Origin: Gammaproteobacteria bacterium
GTDB taxonomy: Bacteria > Pseudomonadota > Gammaproteobacteria > Pseudomonadales > Pseudohongiellaceae
Direction of reading: 5' to 3'
Assembly: GCA_019654215.1 (NCBI GenBank)
Contig: BPDI01000013.1
Location: 1 to 64,000 of the forward strand
DNA: 64,000 nucleotides
A program made the position numbers and the translations under genes. Below the pieces are notes generated by a model. That model had not been told where the DNA came from. It saw only the letters and a list, made by a program, of their open reading frames with translations, and searched no databases. Of the stretch, positions 1 to 9,990 are shown one piece after another (within the stretch, counting starts at the first letter, position 1; every line of letters starts with the position of its first letter).

Positions 1-2
1 AT

Positions 3-523
3 CAGGCGAAGAATCATTCGAATCTGCGCTGGCATGCCACCACAGCCGAGCCCATGAACTTCGAGGACAATAGTTTCAATGGTGTAGTAATGACTCTATG
101 TATTCACCATTTCGCAATTGGCAGTTTGCACTCCAAGAAGCTTCTAGGGTAAGCGGCGGCGGCCCAATAGTTATTTTGCTTTCAACATCGAGCACAAAGC
201 GGATTTCTGGCTATTCGATTATTTTCCCCAATTCTTGAAAATCGCCCAAAGACTTTGCTCCGACTTTGGAGAATTAGAGCGGTATGTGCAGGAATCACTA
301 CGGGCCCCAAATAGAATTTTTCTCGTTTCCGCTGCCAAAAGATTTAATCGATCTTTTTGTGTCAGCAGACTGGGCTAATCCGGAAGTTACTTACAGGAAA
401 AGTTTCGCAAAGGATATCATCATTCAGTGCTTACATCCAGATAATCTTAAGCGGGGACAAAAACAACTAGAGAAAGAAATTAATAACGGGGATTGGCGGG
501 AAAAATACGGTTTCCATTCTTGA
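3..523 (+). pseudogene. SAM-dependent methyltransferase, partial and frameshifted
   Basis: This is the tail of a class I (type 11) SAM-dependent methyltransferase; its 5' end lies before the window. The reading jumps between frames. One frame gives HATTAEPMNFEDNSFNGVV followed by TLCIHHF around 50-110, which resembles the family's post-motif-II region ending in an aromatic/His-rich strand. A second frame gives WQFALQEASRV and PIVILL around 125-180. A third gives DFWLFDYFPQFL around 200-240, and the last (to the stop at 523) gives a C-terminal part ending NNGDWREKYGFHS. At least three indels separate these pieces. Whether they are real mutations or read errors cannot be told here, but the window has many similar breaks. 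The substrate is not predictable. Confidence 0.6.
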
Positions 524-571
524 AAAGAAACCTACGACTGGGCTATGTTTTTATTGAATAAGAAAAAAAAC

Positions 572-2473
572 CTAATGAGATTCTTCTAATTCCTGTTGTG
601 CCGAAAACCAGTCCACTTCGATAGTTTCTAGATAACCCTTCATTTTACCCTGGCGTGCAAAGTTTCGTTAACTTAATGTTTTTCTCTTTTTTATATAATG
701 CTTCGTCAGATAATTCGTTTTCAATTTGTGTAAGTTCCTTTTGAATACGATCCATCTCATTTTCAAACTTCTTAACCTTGTCATATAGTGGAGCGAGCTC
801 CGCTCTTTTCGCTGCGGCCAATTGTCTCTGTTTTTTTTTATCGAGCTTATTCAGACTAACGCTGACTTCTTTTCGCTTACCAATTTTTCCAATTGACCGG
901 GTTTTCTTAAGCCAAGTTTGATAATCGTAGATAGATCCCTTGAATTTTGAAAATACGCCGTTGTGAATAGAATAAACTCATCAACTGTTTTGAGAGAAGA
1001 TGGCGATCGTGTGACACGATAATCATTGCGCCAGAGTATTCCTGCAATGCCATTTCAAGCGCGTGGCACATGTCTATATCTAAATGGTTGGTGGGCTCAT
1101 CCAGTAAAAGAAGATTTGGTTTAGCCACACTAGTTTAGCAGAGCCAACGGGCTTTTTCTCCACCAGACATATTTTTGATTACTTCATCCACTCGAAGCTG
1201 CGGAAACCAAATCCCCCTAGAAAATCTTTTATTTCCTGATCAGTGGCCGGTTCATGACCCGCTCTTTCTTCTGTTGCTTTTTGAGAATCTGCAAAGGGGT
1301 TTGGTATTTGTTAAGAGCATCTACCTGATGCTGCGCATAGTAGCCTATACGTAGTCTTTTGGCGGTAATAATTTCACCTGCTTTCTTTTCAAATTTCGCA
1401 GCGAGCACTTTGAGAAAAGTAGACTTGCCACTGCCATTAAAGCCCAATAAGCCTATTCTCGAATCGGACCGGATTCCAAAATTCATTTTAGTTACTAATG
1501 GCTCATCAAAGCCGATAGCCAGGTTTTCTATTTGCATCAAGAAAGTCGGGAAATGATCTAGTGTATGAAAGGAAAAACGAAAGGGTGAATCTATATAAGC
1601 TGGCGCTATTTCCTGCATGCGCTCCAACTCTTTTAATCTCGATTGTGCTTGTTTGGCTTTGGAAGCTTTGTAGCGAAAACGGCGCACAAAACCTTCAATC
1701 TGATCACGTCTTCGTTGTTGTTTTTCGTACATGGCCTGCTGCAGGGCCATCTTTTCCGCCCGCTTTTTTTCAAAAGCGCTGTAGTTGCCGGTGTAAAGAT
1801 TCAAGTTTTCTTTTTCAAAACTAACAACGTAATCGATTATTGCGTCTAGAAAAGTTCGATCGTGGGAAATAAGTAAAATTGTTCCTTGATACCTATTCAG
1901 CCACTGTTCTAGCCACACGGTTGCTTCCAAATCTAAGTGGTTTGTAGGTTCATCCAACATAAGTAAATCAGAAGGACAAATTAGTGCAGCAGCAAGATTT
2001 AGTCGTACACGCCATCCACCTGAAAAAGTTTTGATTGAATTAGAAAATTCTTCTTCGGGGAAGCCTAATCCTGATAGCAATTGTTCGGCTCGATGTTTAA
2101 TGTCGTAACCATCGATGACCTCCATTTCCCCATGTAACTCCCCTAGTGCATGGTTATCGCCGTTTTCTTCCGCCTCCTTAATTTGTCTTTCGAGTTTGCG
2201 ATAGTCTTTGTGGGCATCGATTACGAAGTCGAGGGCGCTTCGATCAACACCTGGAGTTTCTTGTGCTATAGCTGACCAACGTAAATCACTGGGTAAATTT
2301 ATATCACCCTTATCCAATGGAATTTCACCAGCCAGTGCTCGAAATAAACTGGTTTTCCCACAGCCGTTTCGTCCAATAACACCAGTGCGTTGCCCCTTAT
2401 ACAGCACAAGGCTTACATCCTGCAGTAGTAACTGATGTCCTCGCATGAGGCTGATATTGTCTAGTGAAATCAT
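572..2473 (-). CDS. ABC-F family ATPase, YheS-like, frameshifted in C-terminal half
   Basis: ABC-F proteins are soluble tandem ATPases that act on the ribosome. The first nucleotide-binding domain is intact: Walker [10 protein letters not shown], signature FSGGWRVRL, Walker [17 protein letters not shown] charged linker follows, then a second Walker [10 protein letters not shown]. The frame breaks near 1230-1130, where the second signature should be. It resumes with [14 protein letters not shown] and SHDRHLL (1128-907), and after further slips runs through a Lys/Glu-rich C-terminal coiled coil to a stop at 572. The total span of about 634 codons matches the usual length of YheS (about 637), which supports one gene with three or so indels rather than several genes. 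Start at 2473 follows the family N-terminus (MISLDNISL). YheS identity is by architecture and tail; Uup is less likely. Confidence 0.8.
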
Positions 2474-2595
2474 TGGTGATGTTGTTAGTCTGCCCTATCT
2501 TTACGGCGGCATATAATACTACAGAATTGATTTCGTCAGATTGAATTCGTACTATTGGCAACCTTCCTTTAGAAATCTGTTAAAGAATCCTGCCG

Positions 2596-3295
2596 ATGAA
2601 GCAAATTCTAATTATTGATGACGACGAGAAACTTGGTCAGCTACTAACTCAGTATCTCGAACGTTACGATATGAAAGTGAGTGTGGCACTGACGCCGAGC
2701 AAGGGATTCGAACTCATAAAGAAAGTTAAACCTGATCTATTGATACTTGATGTGATGTTGCCAGAAAAAGATGGGTTCGAAATATGCAGAGAGATCCGTG
2801 CTAAGTCGTCCATCTATGGTCAATTGCCAATCTTAATGTTAACGGCTCACGCGGAAGTTACTGATCGAATAGTCGGACTAGAATTAGGCGCAGACGATTA
2901 TCTGCCGAAACCATTTGAACCCAGAGAACTTGTTGCACGTATTCACAACATTCTAAGACGCAGCAGCGACGACCATTCTATTCGTGACATCAAACCAATT
3001 AACGGGTTAGAAGTTGAAGTGTCCCGTCGAGAGGTAAAACTCGATGGTGAAATTCTCGACTTAACTACGATGGAATATGAATTGCTAATTTTGTTTATGC
3101 AGTTCCCTAATAAAACATTTTTCCCGCGACGAATTAATGAATCGATTGCGCGGTATCGATGCAGAACTCTTCTCCAGAGCAGTAGATACTTTGGTCAGCC
3201 GGTTGCGACATAAGTTAAAAGACACTTCAAAGACACCTAGATTTATTAAAACTGTTTGGGGACGTGGCTATACTTTTGTCGGTGAGCAATTATGA
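2596..3295 (+). CDS. OmpR-family response regulator (RstA/CpxR-like), one frameshift
   Basis: This is the response regulator of a two-component pair with the downstream histidine kinase. The receiver domain (residues about 1-120) has the acidic cluster IIDDDEKLG, the phosphoacceptor Asp in LLILDVMLPEKDGFE, the switch Thr in MLTAHAE and the conserved Lys in DDYLPKPFEPRELVARI. The winged-helix DNA-binding domain begins near residue 135. The frame is lost near 3125 in a T-rich run. In the next frame the domain continues (VDTLVSRLRHKLKD ... FIKTVWGRGYTFVGEQL) to a TGA at 3293-3295. That stop overlaps the kinase ATG (ATGA), so the two are translationally coupled. The target genes are unknown. Confidence 0.85.
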
Positions 3296-4612
3296 CTACA
3301 ATTGTTGAGCATGTAAGAAAATCACTATTCTTTCGATTGTTGGCCATCTTCAGGGGTAACAGTCGTTCTCTTCATCGTAATTATTTTCGTCTCACTACAA
3401 ACAATCAGTGATGAAAGCGACGCCATTGAAACTATTCCTGACTACTTCACACGAAATATTGAATCTATTATTCAGGACATAGGTACTCCTCCCAATCTTG
3501 CCAACGCCATGCGGCTTGCCGATGAACTGGATTGGACCATCGACATTCGAAACCCAATCATGCAATGGAGTTCAGATGCTCAAAACCGGCTTGATGTGGA
3601 TGAAGCGGTGTATTCTGAATCCTTAACAACTGATGCAGAACTGCGCACAATTGGCGGCGAAGATATTATTCGAGTCCAGCGCAGCGGCTACGATTTTTTT
3701 ATGTATCGGCGTGCTCAAAACACTAACAACCTGTTCATAATTTATGTCGGTGTTGCAATCGCCATAGGCATTTTGTTTCTCAACTATCTTTTAGTTAATC
3801 GCATGCTAGATCCTGTAAGACTGCTGCGACGAGGGGCTGAAAGAATCCAGAACGGTGACTTGAGCTATCGCGTAAAGAGTAATCGCCAGGATGAACTAGG
3901 GGAATTAACAGAATCGATTAATCACATGGCCGACTCATTGCAATCGATGCTAGAGGCTAAACGGCAGTTGTTAATGGCGATTAGTCACGAATTGCGAACG
4001 CCGATTACCAAAGCCAAGTTGCGTATGGAACTTATGCCAGATAATGAGGAAAAAAACCAACTTAAGGAAGACATCGATGAGATTGACCTTCTAATCTCTG
4101 ATCTCCTAGAAGCAGAGCGGCTCAATAACGAACACGCGGTATTGGTTTCAGAGTCTGTAAAGTTTGCAGAATTTATTCAGGGTGTTACCGAACAGTTTTC
4201 AGATTACGAAGCTGGTTTAACATTGGAAATGCCGGAAGAGGATCAGGAATTCACTATCGATAAGTTACGAGTGAGATTGCTTATCACCAACCTGCTGAAT
4301 AACGCCATGCGTCACGGTGAAGAAAATCCGATTAGCGTAAAAGTCAGTTTCGAAGACGGCAAAGGAATTGTTGAAGTCATCGATAGAGGCGAAGGAATAT
4401 CAGAAGAACATCTATCCCAAATAAGTGAACCGTTTTACCGCGCCGACAGTTCTCGCCAACGTAATACCGGTGGATTCGGTTTAGGTCTTTATCTCTGCAG
4501 ACTTATTTCCCAAGCTCACGGCGGTGAAATGATTATCTCCAGTAAAATCGGCGATGGAACTCACATTACTGTGAATCTACCTCGCCATCCTCCGCGCTCA
4601 GAGCCTGCGTAG
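3292..4612 (+). CDS. Sensor histidine kinase (RstB-like), frameshift in first transmembrane segment
   Basis: This is an inner-membrane sensor kinase that phosphorylates the preceding response regulator. The ATG at 3292 overlaps the regulator's stop. An extra base near 3350 interrupts the first membrane helix. With one base removed the protein reads on through a hydrophobic stretch into a periplasmic sensor of about 115 residues. A second membrane segment (IIYVGVAIAIGILFLNYLL) precedes a HAMP linker. The dimerisation/phosphorylation motif MAISHELRTPITKAK holds the phospho-His. The ATPase domain shows the N box (NLLNNAMRH), the G1 box (DRGEGIS) and the G2 box (GGFGLGLYLC). The stop at 4612 converges with the GldG-like gene, 6 nt away. 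The signal sensed is unknown. Confidence 0.85.
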
Positions 4613-4618
4613 TCCAAT

Positions 4619-6628
4619 TTAATTGGAAGTTTTGCTCCTTTGCACACGTAGCAAGTGTGCAATCAATACAAAGATCGTTAGCAAAATTGGAATCAAGGCA
4701 GTATTAGCAGCTTTTAGATTAGTACCAAGACGCTCAATATCTTCCGTTAATTGAAAACGCACATCTCTCAAGCGGCGACGGGTTTCCACCATCTCTGCAT
4801 TGAATCGATCGATTTCTGCCTGGATCTCTGGAGTAAGCTCCCCAATTGGATTACCGTCTTCGTCCTGATTTAACTGTGCCAGTTCGGCTTCGGTTGCAGC
4901 AAGGCTATCGAGCAGTTCTGACTCTTCCTCTCGCAGACGGTCATCTGCCTGACGCTGCAAATCCAGCACCCGGGTAAAGGGTCGCGAATAACGACCGCGA
5001 CTGCGGATACTGGAAAGGTCAGCACCACCACTTAGGTTTTCTAAGGCATTGATGACAATATCACCGTTGTTGGCGAAAGGTTGCGGAATACGTTGACCGA
5101 GGAACTGAGTTACCTGAACCCACATGCGGTCAGATAGAACATCGGTGTCAGCAAATGCAACGATGCTAACTACACCATTTGAACTGGCAATGTGTTCCGG
5201 AAATGGTTCCTCTTCTATTTCCATATCGTCTTCGATAGCTATAACTTCATCTGCAGAATTATCTTCTGTAACTTCTACTTCCGTTGTTGCATCTCCCTCT
5301 TCTACCCCGATAGTTGCTTCTTCGCTTTCTTCCTCAGCGATTGGACGCCCATCAGGGAATGCGCTTTCAATAATGCCACTGATTCGCGCCGCAATTACAA
5401 AACTCTGCTCCACAGATTCAAACTCGTCGAATAATACCGATGGATCGGTAACGCTCTCAATGAAAGTACGATCCATTAACATGGCATCCGCAGACGAAAC
5501 GATGAGTGGTTCAAAATCAGTGTTGCTCCCTTCTGCTTCAGCAATTGCGCCTGTGGAAGAGAAGTTAATAGTTTCGAGACGATTGGTGATTATGTCGCCT
5601 TGAGTTAGGAAATTCCGCTGCACACCTAACATGCCAAGATGTGGAACCGGGCGTTGTCCCTGACCCATCATAACTCGCAATGCCAGTTCGTTATCCGCTA
5701 ATACTTTGCTGTTATCGAATTCGATGCCCCAGGCTTCTAAAAGCCCAGGCAATTCAGAACTCATCCCGGCAGGAATCAAATTACCCTGTGGTGAGCGACT
5801 CACCATAGAATCCGCATTGGGATCTAGGAATAACAAAGTCGAACCGCCGCGCATTACAAACTGATCGATGGCATACAACATCTGTTCTGATAAGCTTTGT
5901 GGATGCACAACCATCAAGATGTCTATTTCCTCATCGATGGTTTCACCAGTAATATCAACCCGTTGCACTTCGTAGAGCTGTCGAACCAGATCCATAATCA
6001 TCCACTGTTGGGTACCTTGGCCAGAAAGTGGATCGAATCCGCCGTCGATATCTAAATCGGTAACCAGCCCGATTATGGAGCGATCCGGATTGTCTACCTG
6101 GGTAATGAGTTTCATAAACTCATACTCTAGGAATTCTTCCTGATCCGGGCGAACTAATGGCATGGTTTCCGAAATTCGCATCTGGAATGGAATTTCCGCT
6201 TCAGCATCCTGTGCCACTACTAATCCAAAATAGACTCCTTCACCACCTTGGGTAACAGGTACGGCACGAATGCCATATTGAGTGGCTAGGTCTTCTTCCT
6301 CGGAGAATGGTTCTGGATCGATAACACTCAAACGCAGATTGCCGTTACTAGCAATTACGATTTCCTGCAATAACTCCTGTACTCTATTGCCGTAGCTTCG
6401 AATCTGGGGAACATCTTCTATCGCCGAATCCGAGTAGAAAAACATCAGCTCTATAGGTTGCTGTAAATTCGAAACGATATTACGTGTGCCATCTGATAAG
6501 GTATAGAGATTGTCTTCCGTTAAATCGATACGCAGGCTTGGTAAAAAGCTAATTAGCAGAACACCGATTAATAAGCTGACAGCAATTACAGCAAGGCCAA
6601 AGGAAGAGAAAAGTGATTTCTGATTCAT
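4619..6628 (-). CDS. GldG-like ABC-type accessory protein
   Basis: This 669-residue membrane-anchored protein belongs to the GldG/uncharacterised-ABC-transport family. It has an N-terminal signal anchor (residues about 8-32, SFGLAVIAVSLLIGVLLISF), a large extracytoplasmic region and a C-terminal membrane helix (ANTALIPILLTIFVLIAHLL) followed by a short basic tail. An acidic, low-complexity insert (Glu/Thr/Val-rich, residues about 430-475) and a coiled coil (about 560-625) interrupt the usual fold. It is the last gene of an operon with a permease and an ATPase, 12 nt downstream of the permease. In Bacteroidota, GldA/F/G were linked to gliding. In Gammaproteobacteria the same trio has no assigned substrate, and gliding should not be inferred. 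Confidence 0.75.
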   Translation of the reverse strand: MNQKSLFSSFGLAVIAVSLLIGVLLISFLPSLRIDLTEDNLYTLSDGTRNIVSNLQQPIELMFFYSDSAIEDVPQIRSYGNRVQELLQEIVIASNGNLRLSVIDPEPFSEEEDLATQYGIRAVPVTQGGEGVYFGLVVAQDAEAEIPFQMRISETMPLVRPDQEEFLEYEFMKLITQVDNPDRSIIGLVTDLDIDGGFDPLSGQGTQQWMIMDLVRQLYEVQRVDITGETIDEEIDILMVVHPQSLSEQMLYAIDQFVMRGGSTLLFLDPNADSMVSRSPQGNLIPAGMSSELPGLLEAWGIEFDNSKVLADNELALRVMMGQGQRPVPHLGMLGVQRNFLTQGDIITNRLETINFSSTGAIAEAEGSNTDFEPLIVSSADAMLMDRTFIESVTDPSVLFDEFESVEQSFVIAARISGIIESAFPDGRPIAEEESEEATIGVEEGDATTEVEVTEDNSADEVIAIEDDMEIEEEPFPEHIASSNGVVSIVAFADTDVLSDRMWVQVTQFLGQRIPQPFANNGDIVINALENLSGGADLSSIRSRGRYSRPFTRVLDLQRQADDRLREEESELLDSLAATEAELAQLNQDEDGNPIGELTPEIQAEIDRFNAEMVETRRRLRDVRFQLTEDIERLGTNLKAANTALIPILLTIFVLIAHLLRVQRSKTSN

Positions 6629-6640
6629 CTTAGTCCTCCT

Positions 6641-7375
6641 TTAATTAGCTTTTTTTATTTCTATCACGATTGCGCTAGCTAATAACCAGGCTGCGATAAA
6701 AACAGTGAAGTAAAGAAAATCACGAATGTCTAACACACCTTTCGATATGGAATCAAAATGCGTCAGGAACCCCAAAGCTGCAAACGCATCGACAATAAAC
6801 TGCGGTAGCCATGCCGGTAAGGCATTCAGCAGGATCGGTGAACCCATAATGACAAAGGTAAAACAAATCGAGACAGTTAAGATAAAAGCGATTACTGAGT
6901 TCTTGGTGCAGGCAGACATGCATGAGCCTATAGCCAGTAATCCGCCTGCCATAAACCAGCTGCCTATATAAGCAGCAAGAATTACCCCGTTATCCGGATC
7001 ACCCAAATAATTCACCGTTATCCAGATTGGAAAAGTTAGAGCCAGTGCTATTCCAGTCAAAACCCAGGCCGCCAGAAATTTTCCCAGCACTGCCTCTGAA
7101 AGCTTGATAGGTAAGGTGAGTAGTAACTCTATTGTTCCCGTCTTCCTTTCATCTGCCCACAATGTCATAGCAATAGCTGGCACCATAAATAGATACAACC
7201 AGGGATGAAAGCTGAAGAAAGGAAGCAAGTCGGCCTGACCGCGTAAATAGAAACCGCCGATATCAAAAGTGAAAATACCATTAGTGATCAAGAATATAAC
7301 AATAAAGATATAAGCAAGTGGCGTTGCGAAATAACCCATCAACTCTCTGCGAAAAATAATTCCTAGGTTTTCCAT
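6641..7375 (-). CDS. ABC-2 type permease (GldF-like)
   Basis: This is a 244-residue integral membrane subunit with about six hydrophobic helices. The ABC-2 family core ADERKTGTIELLLTLPIKLSEAVLGKF sits after the second helix (quoted here as two halves: ADERKTGTIELLL and TLPIKLSEAVLGKF). Its start codon overlaps the stop of the ATPase gene by one base (TAATG), a strong sign of coupled translation and of a complex with that ATPase. The GldG-like gene follows. The transported substrate is unknown. Confidence 0.85.
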   Translation of the reverse strand: MENLGIIFRRELMGYFATPLAYIFIVIFLITNGIFTFDIGGFYLRGQADLLPFFSFHPWLYLFMVPAIAMTLWADERKTGTIELLLTLPIKLSEAVLGKFLAAWVLTGIALALTFPIWITVNYLGDPDNGVILAAYIGSWFMAGGLLAIGSCMSACTKNSVIAFILTVSICFTFVIMGSPILLNALPAWLPQFIVDAFAALGFLTHFDSISKGVLDIRDFLYFTVFIAAWLLASAIVIEIKKAN

Positions 7376-8307
7376 TACTCACCTCCTTGCGACTGCGAAG
7401 TGACTGAGCGAAAAACATCTTCTAACTGGCCACGATTAACATGAAACTCTGTTACCGGCCATTGCTTTTTTTGTGCGATCTCTGAAACTTTAGCAAAGAT
7501 TGAATCGCTATTACTTGCAAGAATTGTATAACTGTTTTCTTCGTCTGCCTTTACTACGTCTCCAATTCCGGTAACTCCTTGCAGATCACTTGCTAAATTG
7601 TAGTCCTGAGTTAAGCGCACACTTACTGCATGGTGATACTTTGATTTTTCTTCCAGCTCTGCTGGCGTGCCGTCGATAACAATTCTTCCTTCATCGATAA
7701 TTATCGCTCGGGTACAAACTGCAGTGACTTCTTCAAGTATATGAGTGGAAATAATAACGATCTTGTCTTTGGCAAGATTTTTAATTAGTTCTCTAACATG
7801 GTGCTTCTGATTAGGATCGAGTCCATCGGTAGGCTCATCGAGAATCAACACTTTTGGATCGTGCATGATGGCCTGAGCTAAACCGACACGTCTTTTAAAA
7901 CCCTTCGATAGAGTTTCAATAGTTTGCTGCGCAACGGATTCGAGTTCTACATCTTTTATTGCATGTTGAACACGGGCCACAATCTCTTCGCCACGATATC
8001 CTCTAATCTCGGCAATAAAATGTAGAAACTCGAGGGTAGTCATGTCGCCATAGGATGGTGCGCCCTCTGGCAAGTAACCAATCAGCGTTTTTGCTTCGAT
8101 TGGATTCTGGACAATGTCAAAACCGTCTACCATCACCGATCCTGCGGAAGGAGAAAGAAAGCCAGTGATGACCTTCATGGTGGTGGACTTGCCTGCACCA
8201 TTTGGTCCCAGGAATCCTAAAACTTCACCTTCTGCTACACTAAAACTAAGATCATCTACAGCGGCAAACTGTTCAAATTTTTTCGTCAGGCGACTTATTT
8301 CAATCAT
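7375..8307 (-). CDS. ABC transporter ATP-binding protein (GldA-like)
   Basis: This is the ATPase subunit of the three-gene ABC system. It has Walker A GPNGAGKST, a Q-loop near GYLPEGAP, the signature LSKGFKRRVGLAQAI and Walker B VLILDEPTDGLDPNQ with the following H-loop ISTHILEEV. A C-terminal region of about 80 residues follows the ATPase core, as in the GldA/DrrA-type exporters. The frame is open further upstream to 8439, but the start at 8307 gives the family's N-terminus (MIEISRLTKKF) and has a purine-rich RBS (AGAGGG) about 10 nt upstream. It is the first gene of the operon. Confidence 0.88.
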   Translation of the reverse strand: MIEISRLTKKFEQFAAVDDLSFSVAEGEVLGFLGPNGAGKSTTMKVITGFLSPSAGSVMVDGFDIVQNPIEAKTLIGYLPEGAPSYGDMTTLEFLHFIAEIRGYRGEEIVARVQHAIKDVELESVAQQTIETLSKGFKRRVGLAQAIMHDPKVLILDEPTDGLDPNQKHHVRELIKNLAKDKIVIISTHILEEVTAVCTRAIIIDEGRIVIDGTPAELEEKSKYHHAVSVRLTQDYNLASDLQGVTGIGDVVKADEENSYTILASNSDSIFAKVSEIAQKKQWPVTEFHVNRGQLEDVFRSVTSQSQGGE

Positions 8308-8512
8308 ATATCTGCTAATCCCTCTAACAGTAAACCAGTAATCTGAGAAAAAAGGGCCTGCCTCAGGCGCTATTTTTCTCTGTAAAATGTGATCGGCAAA
8401 TATAAGGGGCTTGATTTTAATTTTCAAGATTGGTGACAATTAGTCACAGCCGCCGTGATTATTGGGATGTGGCGCAACCCGCGAGTTGCAGTGGGATACT
8501 TATGGGCTGTGT

Positions 8513-8536
8513 TTATTTCAGGTGGAGCGGTATAAT
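8513..8536 (+). promoter_or_regulatory. Probable sigma-70 promoter for the lptM-lysA-dapF operon
   Basis: A perfect TATAAT at 8531-8536 lies 36 nt before the LptM-like start. The matching -35 region (around 8508-8513) is weak, so only the -10 element is well supported. It sits in the divergent gap between the ABC operon and the lysine operon, where a promoter is expected. Confidence 0.45.
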
Positions 8537-8572
8537 CTGCCGCTCTCGAAACGTTAGAAACAAGAGACGTCC

Positions 8573-8692
8573 ATGCGGCAGATTACCGGCATCGTACTAA
8601 TACTGCTTCTTACTCTTCCCCTTACCCAATGTGGACAAAAGGGAGGGCTCACTCGGCCTGAACAAACCTCTTTCACTTCATTTTATAAATAA
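8573..8692 (+). CDS. lptM: LptM/YifL-like small lipoprotein
   Basis: This short gene encodes 39 residues: a basic N-terminus, a hydrophobic run (IVLILLLTLPL) and a lipobox LTQC, followed by GQKGGL. The mature start CGQKGxL is the hallmark of the YifL/LptM family, which stabilises the LptDE lipopolysaccharide translocon in the outer membrane. Position supports it: in many Gammaproteobacteria this gene directly precedes lysA or dapF, as here (38 nt before lysA). The mature peptide is about 20 residues, which is short but normal for the family. Identification rests on lipobox plus context. Confidence 0.8.
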   Translation: MRQITGIVLILLLTLPLTQCGQKGGLTRPEQTSFTSFYK

Positions 8693-8730
8693 TTTCACCC
8701 TCGAGAAATTAACGCCGGGTTAGCTAAGCC

Positions 8731-9978
8731 ATGGACCATTTCAACTATAAAGGTGATTCCCTTTTCGCCGAAGACATTACGGTTACCGATATTGCTGCGC
8801 AATATGGAACACCCTGCTTCATCTATTCTCGAGCAACGTTAGAGCGGCATTATCGAGTGTATGCCGAGGCACTTGCTGGCCATCCCCACAAGATTTGTTT
8901 TGCAGTAAAAGCAAATTCGAATCTTGGTGTGCTTAATGTGCTCGCCAGACTTGGAGCAGGATTCGATATTGTTTCCGGAGGAGAATTAGATCGTGTGCTC
9001 GCCGCTGGTGGTGACGCCAGCAAAATTATTTTCTCCGGCCTGGGAAAAACCACTAATGAAATCCGCAAGGGTCTCGATGTTGGCATTCATTGTTTCAATG
9101 TTGAATCAGAAGCCGAACTCATGCGTATAAGCGAAGTCGCCCAGGCTGAAGGGAAAGTTGCACCCATTTCTGTAAGGGTTAATCCAGATGTAGATGCCGG
9201 AACTCATCCATATATCTCCACTGGCCTAAAAGAAAACAAGTTTGGCATTCCAGCAGCAAACGCTATCGATTTATACAGAAGCGCGGCAAAGATGGACGGG
9301 CTTAGTATTACGGGAATCGATTTTCATATCGGCTCACAGCTCACTACTGTGGAACCATTCCTTGATGCAATCGATCGTATCTTAGAAATGGTGGATGAGC
9401 TCGATGAAGAAGGAATAAAGATTTCCCATTTTGATATGGGAGGTGGATTGGGAGTTTCTTATGGTCAAGAAATACCTCCCCACCCCTCGGAGCTAATTGC
9501 ATTAGTTCAAGAAAAGTTTACCGACAGGGAAATGGAGATTGTGGTTGAACCGGGGCGCTCTATTGCAGCCAACGCAGGAATCTTTGTTACACGAATTGAA
9601 TATCTTAAAAACAACGAGCACAAAAAATTCGCGATTGTCGATGGCGCCATGAACGATTTGATTCGTCCGGCTTTATACAGCGCTTGGCAAGAAATTATTC
9701 CCGTTGAGAAGTCTTCAGAAGCTGCGGCTATTTATGATGTAGTGGGTCCAATATGTGAGTCTTCTGATTTTCTAGGCAAAGATCGCGAGCTCAGCATAGC
9801 TGCAGGAGATTTACTTGCTGTTAGATCGGCAGGTGCTTATGGCTTTGTTATGAGCTCGAACTACAACACAAGACCTCGTGTAGCTGAAATAATGGTAGAT
9901 TGTTCCAATTCCTACTTGGTTAGAGAACGAGAAATTGTGGCTGAGTTGTTTGCAAATGAAAATATGTTGCCGGATTAG
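8731..9978 (+). CDS. lysA: Diaminopimelate decarboxylase
   Basis: This PLP enzyme converts meso-diaminopimelate to L-lysine, the last step of lysine synthesis. The 415-residue length is normal. The alanine-racemase-like barrel carries the PLP lysine in CFAVKANSNLGVL. The phosphate-binding glycine-rich segment is GGGLGVSY, followed by the EPGRSIAANAG motif. The C-terminal barrel has CESSDFLGKDRELS, where the Cys contributes to the partner active site, and GAYGFVMSSNYN near the end. It lies between the LptM-like gene and dapF (12 nt to the next start), the classic lysine/peptidoglycan precursor operon. Confidence 0.96.
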   Translation: MDHFNYKGDSLFAEDITVTDIAAQYGTPCFIYSRATLERHYRVYAEALAGHPHKICFAVKANSNLGVLNVLARLGAGFDIVSGGELDRVLAAGGDASKIIFSGLGKTTNEIRKGLDVGIHCFNVESEAELMRISEVAQAEGKVAPISVRVNPDVDAGTHPYISTGLKENKFGIPAANAIDLYRSAAKMDGLSITGIDFHIGSQLTTVEPFLDAIDRILEMVDELDEEGIKISHFDMGGGLGVSYGQEIPPHPSELIALVQEKFTDREMEIVVEPGRSIAANAGIFVTRIEYLKNNEHKKFAIVDGAMNDLIRPALYSAWQEIIPVEKSSEAAAIYDVVGPICESSDFLGKDRELSIAAGDLLAVRSAGAYGFVMSSNYNTRPRVAEIMVDCSNSYLVREREIVAELFANENMLPD

Positions 9979-9990
9979 GTCATAAGTCCC

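Noticed and set aside
5124-5603. A 159-codon plus-strand frame rich in Ser
   Set aside because: It is the reverse reading of the acidic low-complexity insert of the GldG-like gene, which is in a well-supported operon.
4619-8307. Gliding-motility operon
   Set aside because: The GldA/F/G names come from Bacteroidota; no other gliding genes are present, so motility was not called.
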